The position numbers and the translations under genes were made by a program. Positions 41,238-49,451 of a stretch of DNA of 49,451 nucleotides are shown here, piece after piece. The notes beneath the pieces are model-generated. The model saw only the letters and a list, made by a program, of their open reading frames with translations, made no database searches and had not been told where the DNA came from. How positions within the stretch are numbered: the stretch's first letter is position 1; each line of letters starts with the position of its first letter. Source of the stretch: Streptomyces sp. SID12501 (GTDB lineage: Bacteria > Actinomycetota > Actinomycetes > Streptomycetales > Streptomycetaceae); assembly GCF_010550245.1 (NCBI RefSeq), contig NZ_JAAGLU010000051.1:1-49451 (forward strand), in the 5' to 3' direction.

Positions 41238-41819
41238 CTACCGCAGACGAGCCATCAGCGCGTGCTCCACAAGCGTGATCAGCGCCGACTTCGCGTCCGC
41301 ACGGTGACGCGCGTCGGTCGTGATGATCGGCGTGTCCGGCCCGATCTGCAGAGCCTCCCGCACCTCGTCCGGGTTGTACGGCTGACTGCCGTCGAACCCG
41401 TTCAGCGCGATCACGAACGGCAGGCCGCTGTTCTCGAAGTAGTCGACCGCCGGGAAGCAGTCCGCGAGGCGCCGAGTGTCCACAAGGACGATCGCGCCGA
41501 TCGCGCCACGCACCAGGTCGTCCCACATGAACCAGAAGCGGTCCTGGCCGGGCGTACCGAAGAGGTACAGGATCAGGTCCTGGTCCAGGGTGATACGGCC
41601 GAAGTCCATGGCGACGGTCGTCGTCGTCTTGTCCCCGGTGTGCGTCAGGTCGTCGATGCCCGCGGACGCGGACGTCATGACGGCCTCGGTACGCAGCGGA
41701 TTGATCTCCGAGACGGCCCCGACGAACGTGGTCTTGCCCACGCCGAAGCCGCCCGCTACCACGATTTTCGCGGACGTGGTGGAGCGGGAAGGCCCTCCGC
41801 TAGAGCTTGCGAAGTCCAC
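41238..41819 (-). CDS. cvnD: conservon Ras-like GTPase CvnD
   Basis: 193 residues from GTG 41819, overlapping the end of the cvnC frame by 20 bases. The P-loop is GGFGVGKT (Gly23-Thr30). The G3 region reads LFGTPGQDRFWFMWDD, and in place of the usual NKxD there is ALNGFDG, as in CvnD/MglA-type GTPases. It should cycle between GDP and GTP and associate with CvnA, CvnB and CvnC at the membrane. It is nearly identical to the second CvnD (46634-47209). From synteny in memory this operon would be cvn2. Confidence 0.94.
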   Translation of the reverse strand: MDFASSSGGPSRSTTSAKIVVAGGFGVGKTTFVGAVSEINPLRTEAVMTSASAGIDDLTHTGDKTTTTVAMDFGRITLDQDLILYLFGTPGQDRFWFMWDDLVRGAIGAIVLVDTRRLADCFPAVDYFENSGLPFVIALNGFDGSQPYNPDEVREALQIGPDTPIITTDARHRADAKSALITLVEHALMARLR

Positions 41820-42387
41820 TGAGCACCCTTTCGAGCAAAGTCACGGCTGGCTGCCCGCCGGCGCTCTCGTCGCCGCCGGGCTGATGAATGGCGACCAGGC
41901 CTGCCTCCGCCAAGTCGGCGACGAGGATCCTGGCCACGCCGAGGGGGATGGTCAGCAACGCCGAGATCTCGGCCACCGACTTGATCTCTCGGCAGAGGTT
42001 GCAGATGCGCTGATGCTCGGGCAACTGGCCCTGCATCTGGTGCGGCTGCGCAGTGGTGTGCACCAGCGCCTCGATGGCGAGCTGGTAACGCGGGCGCGTC
42101 CGGCCGCCGGTCATGGCGTAAGGACGCACCAGGGGACTACTCGCGCCCCCGGCGGGCGACGGCTCCGGATAACGGCGCTGCGGCTTCACGGGCTGGATGC
42201 GCGGCGCCGGCGGCTGGTCGTACGGCGACGGCCCGGGACCCTGCGGGTTCTGGGGCGCGTACGGCTGCTGCCGACGGTGGCTCGGTGCGGAGGGGAAGTT
42301 GTACCGGTTCTGGTCACCCTGGTCCTGACCCTGGCCAGGGCCGTACGACCAATTGCCCGAGGGCGAACCGCCTGGGGGTGTTGCCAC
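41800..42387 (-). CDS. cvnC: conservon DUF742 protein CvnC
   Basis: 195 residues from GTG 42387, with a perfect GGAGGAGGAG six bases upstream. Residues 1-85 are low-complexity (Pro, Gln, Gly, Ser) and likely disordered; the DUF742 winged-helix-like domain begins at LVRPYAMTGGRTRPRYQLAIE (in part) and continues with HQRICNLCREIKSVAEISALL and PLGVARILVADLAEAGLV. CvnC is part of the CvnA-D complex. The disordered N-terminus is about 60 residues longer than that of the second CvnC. Confidence 0.93.
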   Translation of the reverse strand: MATPPGGSPSGNWSYGPGQGQDQGDQNRYNFPSAPSHRRQQPYAPQNPQGPGPSPYDQPPAPRIQPVKPQRRYPEPSPAGGASSPLVRPYAMTGGRTRPRYQLAIEALVHTTAQPHQMQGQLPEHQRICNLCREIKSVAEISALLTIPLGVARILVADLAEAGLVAIHQPGGDESAGGQPAVTLLERVLSGLRKL

Positions 42388-42483
42388 TTTCTTCTCCTCC
42401 TCCGACTGCGCCGGGCACCGCATCACTGTGGCGCCGCGTCCGAAACCTACCGCCCCGGGACGCCAAAACGCACCGTCTGACTG

Positions 42484-42906
42484 TTAGTTGAGAATGCTCC
42501 CTTGGAGCTCCGCACGCAGATCGGGTGTCAGGACCGTGCCGGCACGGTCGACCAGAAGTGCCATCTCGTACCCGATGAGACCGATATCGGCCTCGGGGTG
42601 AGCGAGCACAGCGAGGGAGGAACCGTCGGAAACGGACATGAGGAAGAGGAACCCCCGCTCCATCTCCACCACTGTCTGGTTCACACTCCCGCCCTCGAAA
42701 ATACGCGAGGCACCCGCGGTGAGGGAGGTCAGACCGGAGGCGACAGCGGCGAGCTGGTCCGCACGGTCTCGCGGAAAGCCTTCGGACATCGCCAGAAGGA
42801 GTCCGTCGGCGGAGACCACCACTGTGTGCGACACCCCGGGGGTGTTGTCCACGAAGTTGGTGATCAACCAGTTCAGGTTCTGCGCCGCCTGGCTCATCGG
42901 ACTCAC
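42484..42906 (-). CDS. cvnB: conservon roadblock/LC7 protein CvnB
   Basis: 140 residues from GTG 42906. I chose this start over ATG 42897 because AGGAG lies seven bases before it; the same arrangement occurs in the second cvnB. The roadblock/LC7 fold begins at LNWLITNFVDNTPGVSHTVVV in part, with SADGLLLAMSEGFPRDRAD. The family commonly regulates small GTPases, and CvnB is expected to act on CvnD. The GTG starts one base after the cvnA stop codon. Confidence 0.94.
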   Translation of the reverse strand: MSPMSQAAQNLNWLITNFVDNTPGVSHTVVVSADGLLLAMSEGFPRDRADQLAAVASGLTSLTAGASRIFEGGSVNQTVVEMERGFLFLMSVSDGSSLAVLAHPEADIGLIGYEMALLVDRAGTVLTPDLRAELQGSILN

Positions 42907-42907
42907 A

Positions 42908-45900
42908 CTAACGCTCCTGGTTGTAGGTGCTGTCAGGCCCACCGTGATGGTTCCTGGTGGCCTGGCCGTTCGTCTCACTGCCTGCCGTGCGTCCCCGTTG
43001 GACGCCCCGGCGCAGGTTGCTCAACCTGCCCCGGATGTCCTCGGGAGCGCGCGAGACCGACGGGCCGCCCTGGAGAGTCGCTTCCGCGGCACCCTCGATC
43101 AGGTTGGCCTTCGGTACCCGGCGCGGCAGGCCTGAGGAGGTCACTCCGCCCGCCTTGGGCTTGCGGAGCTGTGCGGCCTGCTGCCAGCGCTCGTCGTTGG
43201 CCGAGCGCCAGTCGTCGGGACCCGTTCCGTTCCCGTTCGCGGTGCCGTTCTGCTCCGCGGGGACGGAAACGGGGGCCGGTGCTTCCTGGCCCACGTGCTG
43301 CCGGGAGACGCCGTTTCCAGTGCCGTTGCTGGTGCCGCTCGTGGTGGATCCACGCCGGGGGAGCCCGGCATCGGTGAGCGCATGGGCGGCGGAGGGCGCC
43401 GGTCCCGGACGCTCGAAGCCTACGTGATTTCGCTCACTCACGTCAGCGGCCTGCGCGGATTCCGTTTCCGGAGCGTACTCGGAGCTGTGCCCGTTCTGGT
43501 AACCGTCCGGCTGCGGCCAGTCGTCCTGGTACCGCCGCTCCTCGAAGGCCGAGAAGCTCTCCGGGGCGGAGGCGTGGGCCGGGGCGGGCTCTTCCTGGAC
43601 GGGCTCCGCGTACGCGGGCTCCGGGTAGCCGCCGTTCGTCGACGGGTACTCGCTGCCGGTCGACGTGAAGTCGTCCGTCCGCTGGAAGCCGTTGCTCCCG
43701 TTTCCGTTCCCGTTCCCGTTGAAGTACGGCTGCTCCTCGTACGACGGCTGCTGCCGCTCCTCGTACGCGGTCTGCTGGTCGTAGCCCGCGAAGGGCTCCT
43801 CCAGGGCCGACGGCCGGCCGTTCGGCGCGCTGAAGTCATCGCCGTACGCGGGGACCTCGTTGGCCTCCTGTGGGCCCGACTCGGGGTGCGCCTGGGCCTC
43901 GAGCTGCGCCCTGCGCTCCTCACGCATCAGGGAGCGGCCCACCGGGTCCAGCTCGCGGATGTCGTCGGGGACCTCGGTGTAGCGGCTGTCGTCGAAGCCG
44001 AGCTCGGCCGCCGTACGCATCGGCTGCATCTGGGCGCTCTGGAAGTTCTCGCCGACGTACTGCTGTTGCTGCTGCTCGGGGATGATCTGCGAGACGGTGA
44101 ACTCGTCGCGCTGCATCTGCTGCTCGCCACCGCCACCGTGGGTGATGGCGTCCGGGAGCATGACCAGCGAGGTCGTACCGGCCTGCTCGCCCGAGGGGCG
44201 GAGCTGGACGCGGATGCCGTGCCGGTCGGACAGGCGGCCGACCACGAACAGGCCCATGCGCTGGGAGATCGCGGCGTCCACGGTCGGCGGGTTGGCCAGC
44301 TTGTGGTTGATGTCCGCGAAGTCCTCGGCCGTGAGGCCGATGCCCTTGTCGTGGATCTCGACCATGATGCGGCCGTCGGGGAGACGGGTCGCGGTGACGC
44401 GGACCTTGGTCTGCGGGGAGGAGAACGTGGTGGCGTTCTCCAGCAGCTCGGCGAGCAGGTGCACGAGGTCGGTGACCGCGCGGCCGTGGATCTCGGCCTC
44501 CGGTACGCCCGACAGCTCGACGCGCTCGTACTGCTCCACCTCGGAGGAGGCGGCGCGCAGGACGTCGACCAGCGGGACCGGCTGGTCCCAGCGGCGGCCC
44601 GGCTCCTCGCCGGCGAGGACGAGGAGGTTCTCGCCGTTGCGGCGCATACGGGTCGCGAGGTGGTCCAGGCGGAAGAGGTTCTCCAACTGGTCCGGGTCGG
44701 CCTCGTTGTTCTCCAGGTCGGTGATCAGGGTCAGCTGGCCCTCGATCAGGGACTGGTTGCGGCGCGACAGGTTGGTGAAGATCGCGTTGATGTTGCCTCG
44801 GAGCATGGCCTGCTCGGCGGCCAGCCGGACCGCCTCGCGGTGGACCTGGTCGAAGGCGCGGGCGACTTCGCCGATCTCGTCCGTGGTGTTGATGGGGATG
44901 GCGGCGACACGGGTGTCGACGCGTCCGGGGTCGGTGCGCGAGAGCTGGTCGACCAGCATCGGCAGGCGCTGCTCGGCGATACCGAAGGCGGCGTTGCGCA
45001 GCTGGCGCATCGCGCGGCTCATCTGGCGGGCCACCATGCCGGCCAGGATGAACGCGGCGAGCAGGGCGACCACGACGGCCGCTCCCACGATGAACGCGTC
45101 GCGCTTGGCGTCGTCGGAGATGGTCGCCGCCTCGTCCACCGCGCTCTGCGAGAGGTTCGTCTCCAGCTTCAGGTACATGTTGTATTTGAGCGTGTTGACC
45201 GCCCACCAGTTCTGCGGCGTGATCCCGCTCGCCGCGAGGTTGGCGCGGTCACTGGCGTCGGTCGAGGACAGCGCGGCGAGGCCGGCGATCATCTTGCTGG
45301 GGTCGGAGGGCGGCGCGACATACGTCTCGCCCTTGGCCGCGGCGGCCTGGGTGGCCTGCGCGGCCATCTCCTTGCCCTGGGCGGTGACCTGTGCGCTGGC
45401 GTCCTGAAGCTTCTTGGCGTCCGCTTCGGTACCGCCGCCGATGTACTCGGCGATGGCGATCCGCTCCAGGTACGCGTACGAGGAGAGGGCGATGCGCTGG
45501 CCCTGGAAGCTGGCCGGGTCGGGGCCGGGCTTGATCAGCAGGTGCATGCCGATGGCACGCTCCAGCGACAGCGCGGCCTTGGTGAGCGAGAGGGCGTAGA
45601 CGACACGGCCGTAGGAGGTCGAGTACGTCTTGTTGCCCGTGCCCAGTCCCAGCTCGTTGGAGAACTCGCTCAGGGTGTGCGTGAGGGCGGTGTAGCTCTC
45701 CTCGGACTGCACACCGGTGAGCTTCGAGGTGTAGGCAGCGGCCCGGATCGCTTGCAGCTGGGGCTCGACCTCGCGGAACAGCTCCAGGCGGCGCTCCAGG
45801 CTCGCCCGCTGCGGGATGTTCTGCGCGGCGGCGTCGAAGGCGTCGGCGGCCTTGTCGGTGACCGCGCGGGCCTTGACGACCGTCTCGTCGTCCTCGCCCT

Positions 45901-46255
45901 TGCCCTGGAGCAGGGGGGCCGCGGTGATGTCGCGCTCCTGGTAGAGGGCGTCGCTGTAAACCAGGGCGGCCTGAACGATGCGCGCGGTCTTCTCGGCGTC
46001 CTCGGCCTGCTGCCAGGTGTCGATCGAACTCTTCACCTGGAAGCCGCCCATGATCAGGCCGACGACCACGGGTATGAGCAGGATCGCGTTCAGCCTGGTC
46101 GGCACGCGCCAGTTGCGCGGAGAGAAACGGCTGCCGCTCGGGGGGAGTGGCGCCATCGGCTCCGAGCCGGGCACAGGGCCGGACGTCACTCCGCGCGGCG
46201 GCGGGGTGAAGTTGCCCCGCGCCGACGGCTCGGGACCGTTCTTGCTTCGCCTCAC
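42908..46255 (-). CDS. cvnA: conservon sensor histidine-kinase-like CvnA
   Basis: 1,115 residues from GTG 46255 (weak ribosome site GAGAGG). Order: a Pro-rich cytoplasmic N-terminus; TM1 (about 55-73); an extracytoplasmic nitrate-sensor-like helical domain (about 75-385); TM2 (about 386-410); HAMP-like region; a kinase core with LFRLDHLATRMRR as the likely phospho-acceptor helix and a GHKL ATPase (N-box ELLENATTFSS near 605, G1 HDKGIGLT); and a disordered tail of about 390 residues with runs of Gln and Asn-Gly. The last 90 residues share a conserved motif with the second CvnA. It should transmit signals to CvnB-D; whether it phosphorylates is unproven. Confidence 0.94.
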   Translation of the reverse strand: MRRSKNGPEPSARGNFTPPPRGVTSGPVPGSEPMAPLPPSGSRFSPRNWRVPTRLNAILLIPVVVGLIMGGFQVKSSIDTWQQAEDAEKTARIVQAALVYSDALYQERDITAAPLLQGKGEDDETVVKARAVTDKAADAFDAAAQNIPQRASLERRLELFREVEPQLQAIRAAAYTSKLTGVQSEESYTALTHTLSEFSNELGLGTGNKTYSTSYGRVVYALSLTKAALSLERAIGMHLLIKPGPDPASFQGQRIALSSYAYLERIAIAEYIGGGTEADAKKLQDASAQVTAQGKEMAAQATQAAAAKGETYVAPPSDPSKMIAGLAALSSTDASDRANLAASGITPQNWWAVNTLKYNMYLKLETNLSQSAVDEAATISDDAKRDAFIVGAAVVVALLAAFILAGMVARQMSRAMRQLRNAAFGIAEQRLPMLVDQLSRTDPGRVDTRVAAIPINTTDEIGEVARAFDQVHREAVRLAAEQAMLRGNINAIFTNLSRRNQSLIEGQLTLITDLENNEADPDQLENLFRLDHLATRMRRNGENLLVLAGEEPGRRWDQPVPLVDVLRAASSEVEQYERVELSGVPEAEIHGRAVTDLVHLLAELLENATTFSSPQTKVRVTATRLPDGRIMVEIHDKGIGLTAEDFADINHKLANPPTVDAAISQRMGLFVVGRLSDRHGIRVQLRPSGEQAGTTSLVMLPDAITHGGGGEQQMQRDEFTVSQIIPEQQQQQYVGENFQSAQMQPMRTAAELGFDDSRYTEVPDDIRELDPVGRSLMREERRAQLEAQAHPESGPQEANEVPAYGDDFSAPNGRPSALEEPFAGYDQQTAYEERQQPSYEEQPYFNGNGNGNGSNGFQRTDDFTSTGSEYPSTNGGYPEPAYAEPVQEEPAPAHASAPESFSAFEERRYQDDWPQPDGYQNGHSSEYAPETESAQAADVSERNHVGFERPGPAPSAAHALTDAGLPRRGSTTSGTSNGTGNGVSRQHVGQEAPAPVSVPAEQNGTANGNGTGPDDWRSANDERWQQAAQLRKPKAGGVTSSGLPRRVPKANLIEGAAEATLQGGPSVSRAPEDIRGRLSNLRRGVQRGRTAGSETNGQATRNHHGGPDSTYNQER

Positions 46256-46633
46256 TCGACCAACAACCTCTCGGCGGAAGGCACCAACGTTGTGCCGCAG
46301 TCTTTCAGAGCCGGTAAGTCAAAGCCCCTCCGTGGAGGTACGTCTTTGACTATTAGGCAGTTCAGGCATTCCAGCACGTGAGCCTTCGCTCTTCCAAACG
46401 TCGGAATGCGAAGATCCATAACGATGTAAGCCCCAGATAAAACGGTCATAAAGAACGAGCCCCGTCAAAAGACGGGGCCTATGTGAGCGCAGCGAGACCA
46501 GGCGACCGCGACGCGTGGCCATACCACCAGATATCTCTGTCGAAACGTTATGAACACCAGGGCCGACCGTGTCAAAGGCCACAGTCGGCTCCGGTGTATC
46601 TACGACAACTGCCGTAGGGCATGGTTGTTCCGG
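46256..46633 (-). promoter_or_regulatory. spacer between the two conservons
   Basis: 378 bases without a credible gene. It is A/T-richer than its surroundings. A terminator for the upstream conservon sits at 46459-46478. The segment 46256-46450 should hold the promoter of the downstream operon; TTGACT on the minus strand near 46322-46317 is a -35 candidate, but I cannot fix a -10. Confidence 0.55.
46459..46478 (-). terminator. terminator after the second conservon
   Basis: GCCCCGTC and GACGGGGC pair perfectly around AAAA; on the minus strand TCGTTCTTT follows. Confidence 0.8.
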
Positions 46634-47209
46634 CTACCGCAGGCGTGCCATGAGCGCGTGCTCGACCAGCGTGATCAGCGCACTCTTCGCATCCGAGCGG
46701 TGCCTGGCGTCCGTCGTGATGATCGGAGCGTCCGGCCCGATCTGCAGAGCCTCACGCACCTCTTCGGGGTTGTACGGCTGGTGCCCGTCGAAGCCGTTGA
46801 GGGCGATGACGAAGGGCAGGCCGCTGTTCTCGAAGTAGTCGACCGCGGGAAAACAGTCCGCGAGCCGACGGGTGTCGACCAGGACCACGGCACCGATCGC
46901 GCCGCGCACCAGGTCGTCCCACATGAACCAGAAACGGTCCTGACCCGGCGTACCGAAGAGGTACAGGATCAGGTCCTGGTCCAGGGTGATACGGCCGAAG
47001 TCCATGGCCACCGTGGTGGTGGTCTTGTCCCCGGTGTGGGTGAGGTCGTCGATGCCCGCCGAGGCCGATGTCATGACGGCCTCGGTACGCAGCGGGTTGA
47101 TCTCCGAGACGGCGCCCACGAACGTGGTCTTGCCGACGCCGAACCCGCCCGCGACCACGATCTTCGCGGAGGTGGTCGCCCGGCCCCCGTCAGAGCTTGC
47201 GAAGTCCAC
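46634..47209 (-). CDS. cvnD: conservon Ras-like GTPase CvnD (second copy)
   Basis: 191 residues from GTG 47209, overlapping the cvnC stop by 20 bases, as in the first copy. The motifs GGFGVGKTT, FGTPGQDRF and ALNGFDG are the same. It differs from the other CvnD mainly in the first 15 residues and about seven scattered positions (for example SQ to HQ, PDE to PEE, PDT to PDA), roughly 94% identity. From synteny in memory, this would be the cvn1 member. Confidence 0.94.
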   Translation of the reverse strand: MDFASSDGGRATTSAKIVVAGGFGVGKTTFVGAVSEINPLRTEAVMTSASAGIDDLTHTGDKTTTTVAMDFGRITLDQDLILYLFGTPGQDRFWFMWDDLVRGAIGAVVLVDTRRLADCFPAVDYFENSGLPFVIALNGFDGHQPYNPEEVREALQIGPDAPIITTDARHRSDAKSALITLVEHALMARLR

Positions 47210-47588
47210 TGAGCACCCTTTCGAGCAGTGTCACCGCTGGTGCACCGCCGTTGTTCTCGTCGCCGCCCGGCTGGTGGATGGCGACCAGTCCGGCCTCGGC
47301 GAGGTCCGCGACGAGGATGCGGGCCACACCGAGGGGCATGGCCAGGAGCGCCGACACCTCGGCCACCGACTTGACCTCACGGCACAGGTGGCAGATGCGC
47401 TGGTGCTCAGGCAGCAGACCCATCAGCTGGGCCGGGTCGGCCGTCGTGCTGATCAACGCCTCGATGGCGAGCTGGTAGCGCGGCCGGGTCCGGCCGCCGG
47501 TCATGGCGTACGGCCGGACCAACGGCTGGTCGCCCTCGTCCTCGTACGTATGAGCGTACGGATCATGAGAGGCGGTGGGCGGGGTCAT
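47190..47588 (-). CDS. cvnC: conservon DUF742 protein CvnC (second copy)
   Basis: 132 residues from ATG 47588, with GGAGG four bases upstream. The disordered N-terminus has only about 22 residues (MTPPTASHDPYAHTYEDEGD); the DUF742 domain starts at LVRPYAMTGGR and ends with the same LLERVLSGLRKL as the first copy. It lies between CvnB and CvnD in a conservon operon. The 108-base gap to cvnB contains no gene. Confidence 0.93.
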   Translation of the reverse strand: MTPPTASHDPYAHTYEDEGDQPLVRPYAMTGGRTRPRYQLAIEALISTTADPAQLMGLLPEHQRICHLCREVKSVAEVSALLAMPLGVARILVADLAEAGLVAIHQPGGDENNGGAPAVTLLERVLSGLRKL

Positions 47589-47696
47589 GAATCCTCCGGG
47601 CGGGACAGCGTCGGTCAGTCGTGCCGTCTGACAGGGCCGGTGGGGGAGATGTGGCGGCCGGACGGTGTTTTGGTGAGGCGGGTGGATCAGAAGCGG

Positions 47697-48119
47697 TCAG
47701 TGGAGCAGACTGCCCTGCAGTTCGGCACGCAGGTCGGGGGTGAGCACTGCGCCCGCCCGGTCGACCAGAAGCGCCATCTCGTAGCCGACAAGGCCGATGT
47801 CGCACTCGGGGTGGGACAGGACCGCCAGCGACGATCCGTCCGAGACGGACATGAGGAAGAGGAAGCCCCGCTCCATCTCGACGACCGTCTGGGCCACCGT
47901 GCCGCCCTCGAAGATGCGCGAGGCACCCGCGGTGAGCGAGGTGAGCCCGGACGCCACGGCGGCGAGCTGGTCGGCGCGGTCCCGGGGGAACCCCTCCGAC
48001 ATCGCCAGAAGGAGGCCGTCGGCGGACACGACGACGGTGTGGGACACACCGGGGGTGTTGTCCACGAAGTTGGTTATCAACCAGTTGAGGTTCTGTGCCG
48101 CCTGGCTCATCTGGCTCAA
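47697..48119 (-). CDS. cvnB: conservon roadblock/LC7 protein CvnB (second copy)
   Basis: 140 residues starting at TTG 48119 (reads MSQMSQAAQNLNW), with AGGAG six to seven bases upstream; the later ATG 48110 would be too far from it. It is almost identical to the first CvnB, differing at the N-terminus and a few positions (for example SVNQ to TVAQ, ILN to LLH at the end). The TTG is immediately adjacent to the cvnA stop (TAG 48122-48120). Confidence 0.94.
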   Translation of the reverse strand: MSQMSQAAQNLNWLITNFVDNTPGVSHTVVVSADGLLLAMSEGFPRDRADQLAAVASGLTSLTAGASRIFEGGTVAQTVVEMERGFLFLMSVSDGSSLAVLSHPECDIGLVGYEMALLVDRAGAVLTPDLRAELQGSLLH

Positions 48120-49451
48120 CTATCGCTCCTGCTGGTGAGTGGGGCTGGGGAAGCTGCCCGTCTGGTCGGGGCCGGAACCGGCCTGTCGACCTTGGGCGAT
48201 GCCCCTACGGAGATTGGTCAGTCGGCCGCGCACGTCATCGGGCGCACGCGAGACCGCCGGACCGCCTTGGTGCTGTTGCTGCTGAGCCGTACCCGGTACG
48301 AGGTTCGCACGCGGGACCCGGCGCGGAAGGCCGGAAGTAGTGACGCCACCGGCGGCCGGCTGGCGGACGCCGGCGGCCTGCCGGACCAGCTCGTCGTTCG
48401 GCGAGGTGCGCCAGGAGCCGGTCGTCGAGGCCGGCGAGGTCGCCGGACGCGGGGGAGCCGGCACGGAGGACGGCTGCGAGAGCACCGAACCGTTGCCGTT
48501 GGTGCTGCTCCCGTTACCGCTGCCGTTGGACGGCGGCTGACCCTGCCCGTGGAACCAGTTGGTCTCCAGGGTGTCGTACAGCGGTGTCCGTCCGTCACCG
48601 GGACCGCTCGCCGGCGGCAGTGCCTCCGGCTGCGGCGGGCGCGGCGGGACCGGCGGACGGGAGACGCCGAAGTCGGCGGGACCACGGCCCGCGCCAGGCT
48701 GCGGGCGCTCGAACTGGCCGGTGGACGACGGGTCCTGCGGACGGCGGGGCACCGGGCCCCGGCCGTCGAGCCCGGAGGGCGCGGGGAACTGGCCGGTCGA
48801 GCCGGAGTCGTACCCGGTCGGCGCGGGGAACTGCCCCGTCGAACCGCTGTCGTACGACGACGGCGTGAACTGCCCGTTGTTCTGCGGGTTCTGGGGGCTC
48901 TGCGGTCCGCCGGGCGGGGTACCGAAGACGTCCGAGCGGACGTACGACCCGTTGTTCTGCTGGCCGTTGGTGTCGCCGGAGCCGTTGTAGCCGGGCAGCG
49001 GGAACTGGCCGGTGTCCGAAGGACCGCCAGGACGGGGCGCGTTGAAGTCGGGGCGGGCGAACTCGGAGGTGACACCCGGGTTCTGGAGATCGTCGAGGCG
49101 GGGAATCCGTGAAGTGGAGTCCGGCTCCTCGTGACCGCGCGGGGTGTCCAGCGAGGCACGCGGCACCGGAGGCTGCGCGTTCTCGTCGCTCCAGCTCGGA
49201 CGCGACGGCGCGTTGCCACCGGGCAGCTCCGGACGCGTCGCACCGCCACGCGGCGGGAGCTGCGGACGGCGCCCGCCGCCCTGTCCCTCCCCGCGCTGCG
49301 GCGGTACGGGGCCACGCGAGCCCCCGAAGCCGTCCTGACGGCCTGCGTTGTTGCCGAAGGCGTCCTGGCCCTGACGGGCGCCGGCGCTGTCACCGAAGCC
49401 GCCGGCGGCCTGCAGGCCCTGCGGGGCACCCGGCGCCTGACCGCCGAAGCC
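48120..49451 (-). CDS. cvnA: conservon sensor CvnA (second copy), C-terminal tail only, cut by window edge
   Basis: 444 codons of open frame to the window end; the sensor, membrane and kinase domains lie outside. What is seen is the disordered tail: Gly/Gln/Arg/Pro-rich at first (GFGGQAPGAPQG), then repeated TGQF units (about five, such as STGQFPAP), and a Pro/Ser-rich stretch. The last 90 residues match the first CvnA: GGVTTSGLPRRVPRANLV, a Gln/His run, then QGGPAVSRAPDDVRGRLTN and ending QER. No start is in the window. Confidence 0.9.
   Translation of the reverse strand, partial: GFGGQAPGAPQGLQAAGGFGDSAGARQGQDAFGNNAGRQDGFGGSRGPVPPQRGEGQGGGRRPQLPPRGGATRPELPGGNAPSRPSWSDENAQPPVPRASLDTPRGHEEPDSTSRIPRLDDLQNPGVTSEFARPDFNAPRPGGPSDTGQFPLPGYNGSGDTNGQQNNGSYVRSDVFGTPPGGPQSPQNPQNNGQFTPSSYDSGSTGQFPAPTGYDSGSTGQFPAPSGLDGRGPVPRRPQDPSSTGQFERPQPGAGRGPADFGVSRPPVPPRPPQPEALPPASGPGDGRTPLYDTLETNWFHGQGQPPSNGSGNGSSTNGNGSVLSQPSSVPAPPRPATSPASTTGSWRTSPNDELVRQAAGVRQPAAGGVTTSGLPRRVPRANLVPGTAQQQQHQGGPAVSRAPDDVRGRLTNLRRGIAQGRQAGSGPDQTGSFPSPTHQQER

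Noticed and set aside
43295..46381. Plus-strand frame of about 1,028 codons opposite cvnA
   Set aside because: It is the antisense shadow of the CvnA gene, rich in Arg/Gly/Leu/Val with no domain.

Overview
The window is about 49.5 kb of very high G+C DNA from a Streptomyces-type actinomycete. Evidence: strong G/C bias at third codon positions, GTG/TTG starts, Tat/lipobox secretion signals, tandem conservon operons (cvn), AccB/AccE, and a gene order that matches, from memory, the S. coelicolor SCO5507-SCO5544 region. No tRNA, rRNA, CRISPR array or intact insertion sequence was found.

Layout. Positions 1-171 hold the repeat-rich 3' end of an unknown gene. 159-3464: a secreted sugar-dehydrogenase lipoprotein, an aldo/keto reductase and a D-2-hydroxyacid dehydrogenase. 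3547-6914: a membrane PAS-GGDEF-EAL protein. 6948-12525: ilvB-ilvN-ilvC and serA, preceded by a leader peptide and attenuator. 12682-14913: a divergent MFS exporter/TetR pair. 14910-19096: a PucR-type regulator and the two proline-catabolic enzymes (proline dehydrogenase, P5C dehydrogenase), with an unusually structured spacer between the enzymes. 19097-19811: a toxin relic and a 43-residue gene. 19846-26476: a purple-acid-type phosphatase, leuB, ilvE, a membrane protein and a KamA-like radical SAM enzyme. 26661-29894: a secreted beta-propeller protein and cimA behind a second attenuator-like leader. 30060-38119: an accessory block (GH3 hydrolase, trypsin-like protease, GNAT, HATPase, AAA ATPase/nuclease, lipoprotein, YdeI-like). 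38256-41086: YceI, accB and accE. 41238-49451: two tandem conservons (CvnA-B-C-D), the second cut by the window edge.

The unifying theme is branched-chain amino acid supply: acetohydroxyacid synthase (ilvBN), reductoisomerase (ilvC), leuB, ilvE and cimA lie within 23 kb, interspersed with serA and proline catabolism. Two places (ilvB, cimA) show leader peptide plus intrinsic terminator, the arrangement of ribosome-mediated attenuation. Downstream, accB/accE make carboxylated acyl-CoA for lipids and polyketides. The conservons are G-protein-like membrane signalling complexes.

The observations I rate highest are: (i) a string of hairpins between the two proline-catabolic genes with a Shine-Dalgarno in a hairpin loop followed by a short Pro-Pro-Pro-Trp reading frame, a candidate proline-responsive leader; (ii) the ilvB and cimA leaders, with rare branched-chain codons; (iii) an apparently nested palindromic element inserted in frame in the GGDEF gene, whose EAL domain is degenerate; (iv) a conserved C-terminal motif in the otherwise divergent disordered tails of the two CvnA kinases; and (v) a recurrent TANNNT-(6-7 nt)-ATG arrangement suggesting many leaderless transcripts. 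Start codons, operators and RNA structures were read by eye and are not experimentally supported.
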